The notes under the pieces: model-generated
Database searches by the model: none
Told to the model about the DNA's origin: nothing
The model's input: the letters and a program-made list of their open reading frames with translations, nothing else
Source: Branchiostoma floridae
Taxonomy: Eukaryota; Chordata; Leptocardii; Amphioxiformes; Branchiostomatidae
Direction of reading: 5' to 3'
Length of the DNA stretch: 64,000 nucleotides
NCBI RefSeq assembly: GCF_000003815.2
Contig: NC_049991.1
Coordinates: forward strand, 6,703,390-6,767,389
In this document: one piece after another, positions 62,247-64,000 of the stretch
Numbering within the stretch: position 1 is the stretch's first letter
How the letters are laid out: each line of letters starts with the position of its first letter
Program-made: the position numbers and the translations under genes

Positions 62247-63383
62247 TTTATGTGTTTTCATAAGATGCTAAGCCACAACTATATGAGATTCTGAATAAAC
62301 TGATAATTGTATATAATGGTACTATCTTTGACATTTCAAATTGAACTGTTGAAGTCTGATAATTTCAACTGTTGCATTACTTTTTAGTTTACTCTTTGGG
62401 AACATCTTTGTGTGGCAAGAATTCAGTGGAAAGGAGACCATTGATTGTGAGTATTGTTATTAAAAGACATGAACGATTATATTCCTGTAATGCAATATTA
62501 TGATGCCGAATTATGTATCTTTCTCAGAACACTGCAGTTTTCTCTTAACCTGCTAGGTGGTGTGAAGACATACATTGTAAGTTACAGTTTTTGTCCTGTT
62601 CATCCATGGCCATTTTTGGAGTGTGGTGGGCTACTACTACATGTTGTATGTACTAGTATGAACTGGTGTGCTATGTAAATGACAGTCCTTATGTTGTGTA
62701 ACTGCAGTTTCATCATGAACTTCTAGGTGGTGTTCCCTCACATCTTAACATCTTTTTCTAGAGTTTAAACCTGTATTCAGATGCATCATACTATGTACAG
62801 TAATGCTGAATGCTGTCCAGTGGAATACGCATGTTGTTTGTGCTGATGAAAAACAGGAGTGCAGTTTCATCATGACCTGCTAGGTGGTACTCTCACACAT
62901 GTTTACACCTTTTACCTCCAGCCAAAACCCGTATCCAGGTGTACGTGGTACTACTGGTGGTGTGCTGTGTGGGGACACTCATGTTGTTTGTACTGAGAAA
63001 TAGAAGGCCAGAGGATCGATCCGACCTTCTAAACGTCAACAGGTTTGTGCAATCATGAATGTCTTGTTTATTTCTAGTTTATTTCTGAGTGCAAACTCCA
63101 AAAGAGTATCAAGCCTAAAAGAGACAAGCTGTATGAACATGCATTTATATGGCTGAAAGAAATTACATTTTAAGCTAGCCTAACTGATGTATACCAGTGG
63201 TAGAAATCATTTGAAACTAAAGAAATTAGCAGGCAATTTTTGTCATTTTTCTGTTCCAATTAGGTACTTATGTGTGTCAGTATTTTGTTTCGGTTGAGGC
63301 TGATGATGAAATATAATATTATAAAATATATTTCGTTCTAAACAGTGGAGACCAGGCAGGGGAAGGACCACTACAAGCATTCA
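58297..63383 (+). CDS. MFSD11: MFSD11 (UNC93-like major facilitator protein), 5' part, 9 exons seen plus one alternative
   Basis: Exons: 58297-58386, 59360-59421 (2a) or 59539-59600 (2b), 59848-59955, 60454-60533, 61211-61307, 62388-62446, 62922-63042, 63346-63383; the gene continues past the window. Phases agree if only one exon 2 is used. The protein begins MADMRTFNVVVLGFSFMF with a first membrane helix, then helices around LAIIYSVFALANWG, CLFIAVFIYPMVWALYLGS, LIGLGAAVIWTAQG and VYVVLLVVCCVGTLML. It aligns throughout with human MFSD11 (FTAFQT, QTVI, AIIY, IAVFI, WTAQG, GRNSGIFWALLQ). MFSD11 is an orphan transporter-like protein with 12 predicted helices; its substrate is unknown. About half of the protein is in the window. 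Confidence 0.93.
58695..58713. mobile_element. 19-bp palindromic micro-insertion, copy D
   Basis: CAAGGAGGTAACCTCCTTG, a perfect palindrome around a central T. It is flanked on both sides by TTCAGTG (58688-58694, 58714-58720). It lies in MFSD11 intron 1. Confidence 0.88.
58869..58949. mobile_element. 81-bp MITE of the 9-bp-TSD family (reverse orientation)
   Basis: Starts TAGCCTGATTTAATCGC and ends CAGACTA. Perfect flanking ATTATTACT (58860-58868, 58950-58958). Internally deleted relative to other copies. It lies in MFSD11 intron 1. Confidence 0.85.
59360..59421 (+). other. MFSD11: MFSD11 alternative exon 2a
   Basis: 62 bp, phase 0 to 2, encodes QTVIQSVLKEGNFQGG and SGYV, with a TTGACAG acceptor and a GTAAGA donor. 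It is homologous to 2b, 117 bp downstream. Confidence 0.85.
59539..59600 (+). other. MFSD11: MFSD11 alternative exon 2b
   Basis: 62 bp, same phases, encodes QTVIQSVQQEGLLEGA and SGYV, with a CTGCTAG acceptor and a GTGAGC donor. Both reading frame and splice sites are intact. Confidence 0.85.
60558..60810. repeat. Dispersed repeat, copy 3
   Basis: GGGTTCTAGCCAGTGTCCGTCC, with CCCATTCTGTCC, GCAAAATTTGCCC and GGAGCATGGTCCCAGACCC. Same family as 43526. It lies in MFSD11 intron 4. Confidence 0.6.
61517..61841. mobile_element. hAT-like MITE (CAGGGCTCGAAATAC ends)
   Basis: The inverted ends CAGGGCTCGAAATAC / GTATTTCGAGCCCTG are flanked by GAGGT on both sides. The interior repeats ACCTGCAC. A partial relative is at about 26489-26620. 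It lies in MFSD11 intron 5. Confidence 0.75.
61849..61965. repeat. 117-bp imperfect palindrome
   Basis: GAATTAAGGGATGGGTTCTAGAGCGCTC pairs with GAGCGCTCGAACCCATTCTTTAATTC. The arms are about 50 bp, with AACAGG/CCTGTT-type pairing further in. It abuts the hAT-like MITE. Most likely a MITE; a hairpin RNA is possible. Confidence 0.6.
62213..62247. repeat. (TA)n(GA)n microsatellite
   Basis: A TATA run followed by AGAGAGAGAGA, in MFSD11 intron 5. Confidence 0.9.
62761..62858 (+). pseudogene. Decayed duplicate of an MFSD11 exon
   Basis: This stretch resembles the exon at 62922-63042: AACCTGTATTCAG against AACCCGTATCCAG, and CATGTTGTTTGTGCTGA against CATGTTGTTTGTACTGA. Frames are broken by substitutions and indels. 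The preceding intron part (TGCAGTTTCATCATGA, CTAGGTGGT, TTTTTCTAGAG) is duplicated too, with a third partial copy near 62525-62560. It is a dead tandem exon duplication. Confidence 0.75.
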
Positions 63384-64000
63384 GTGAGTAAAACCATTCT
63401 TCATTACCTCTGGAACTTCACCGAGTGGCTACTGTTTTTGTTTGTGTATTGTGTGTTTACAGCTATAAATCCCCGTACTGCTACCTTGTCGTGAGGTCCA
63501 TACAAACATTGTGATTTGGTGCCCACTAGCGTTATTTTCAGGTACTGCAGCATGACAAACCAACACCCCTTACCTTCTCCACAGCTGGTTATATGACAAA
63601 TGACCACTTACATTTGTATTAGAGGAGAGAGATAAGGAAGAAGTTTTGATTTTACAAGGAAAAACGGAAGGGGTGGATCACTGATATTTCAGATTCTTGG
63701 GCACAAAACCTATTTGTTTCTCCTACTGCTTGCCATTTAGTTTGGTTTAATAGCTTACATTGCAGATGTTCCTAATTTAGTTTTGTTGTAAGATTTCTTC
63801 ATCATGTGAAATATTTTGTTGTTGTTTTCTTACAACATGAATTTTTTTTGCTTAATTGAAGTTTTTCAACTGTAGTACAACACAAATTATTCTCACCTCG
63901 AATTTTCATTCGCTCTTCCATCCACCTTCTTCAAGAGTCACAATACAGTTACTCTTAACACTTAACTTAAAAACACTTTATTCCACTAACTAATCATAAA

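Overview
The window is animal genomic DNA: spliced genes with GT-AG introns, AATAAA polyadenylation signals, four N-filled gaps, and a very dense load of small inverted-repeat transposons. Protein similarity to vertebrates, together with gene neighbourhoods shared with human, points to an invertebrate deuterostome. A lancelet (Branchiostoma) is my best guess, but this is an inference, because no species-diagnostic locus is present.

Eight protein-coding genes can be read exon by exon, and they form four head-to-head (divergent) pairs. Pair 1 is CCDC137 (minus, 6282-11511) and OXLD1 (plus, 14420-15273), with a 5'-truncated CR1/L2-type retrotransposon inserted between the two start codons. Pair 2 is COX10 (minus, 18310-29806) and RPP21 (plus, 30186-35231), 379 bp apart. 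Pair 3 is the selenoprotein gene MSRB1 (minus, 37039-38574; first exon probably in the 40388-40535 gap) and UBFD1 (plus, 40568-48782). Pair 4 is SRSF2 (minus, 54484-57950) and MFSD11 (plus, 58297 to the window end, incomplete), 346 bp apart. From general knowledge, CCDC137/OXLD1 and SRSF2/MFSD11 are also divergent neighbours on human 17q25, so these bidirectional promoters look ancient. The products are housekeeping proteins: nucleolar factor, mitochondrial factor, haem A synthesis, RNase P subunit, methionine sulfoxide reductase, ubiquitin-like protein, splicing factor, membrane transporter-like protein.

Region by region: 1-6.2 kb has no recognisable gene, only microsatellites, a hammerhead-like repeat and a 0.7-kb MITE. 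6.2-15.3 kb is pair 1, with a 1.4-kb foldback element full of 22-bp palindromes in CCDC137 intron 1. 15.3-18.3 kb is mobile-element DNA. 18.3-35.2 kb is pair 2; COX10 carries a 4.1-kb foldback element (with nested insertions) in one intron and a degenerate minisatellite in another. 35.2-50.2 kb is pair 3, with a UGA selenocysteine codon and a candidate SECIS element. 50.2-53.9 kb is intergenic. 53.9-64 kb is pair 4; MFSD11 shows a tandem exon pair that must be used mutually exclusively, plus a decayed duplicate of a later exon.

The most unusual signal is a set of five dispersed palindromes of only 15-33 bp that all begin CAAGGA and end TCCTTG. Four are flanked by perfect 7-bp direct repeats and one by a 6/7 match. 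They are either the smallest mobile-element insertions one could expect or excision scars of a transposon with CAAGGAGGTTA ends. Hammerhead-ribozyme-like cores in Penelope-type repeats are a second recurring hidden signal. All exon models come from reading the sequence by eye with reading-phase checks; no search was run.
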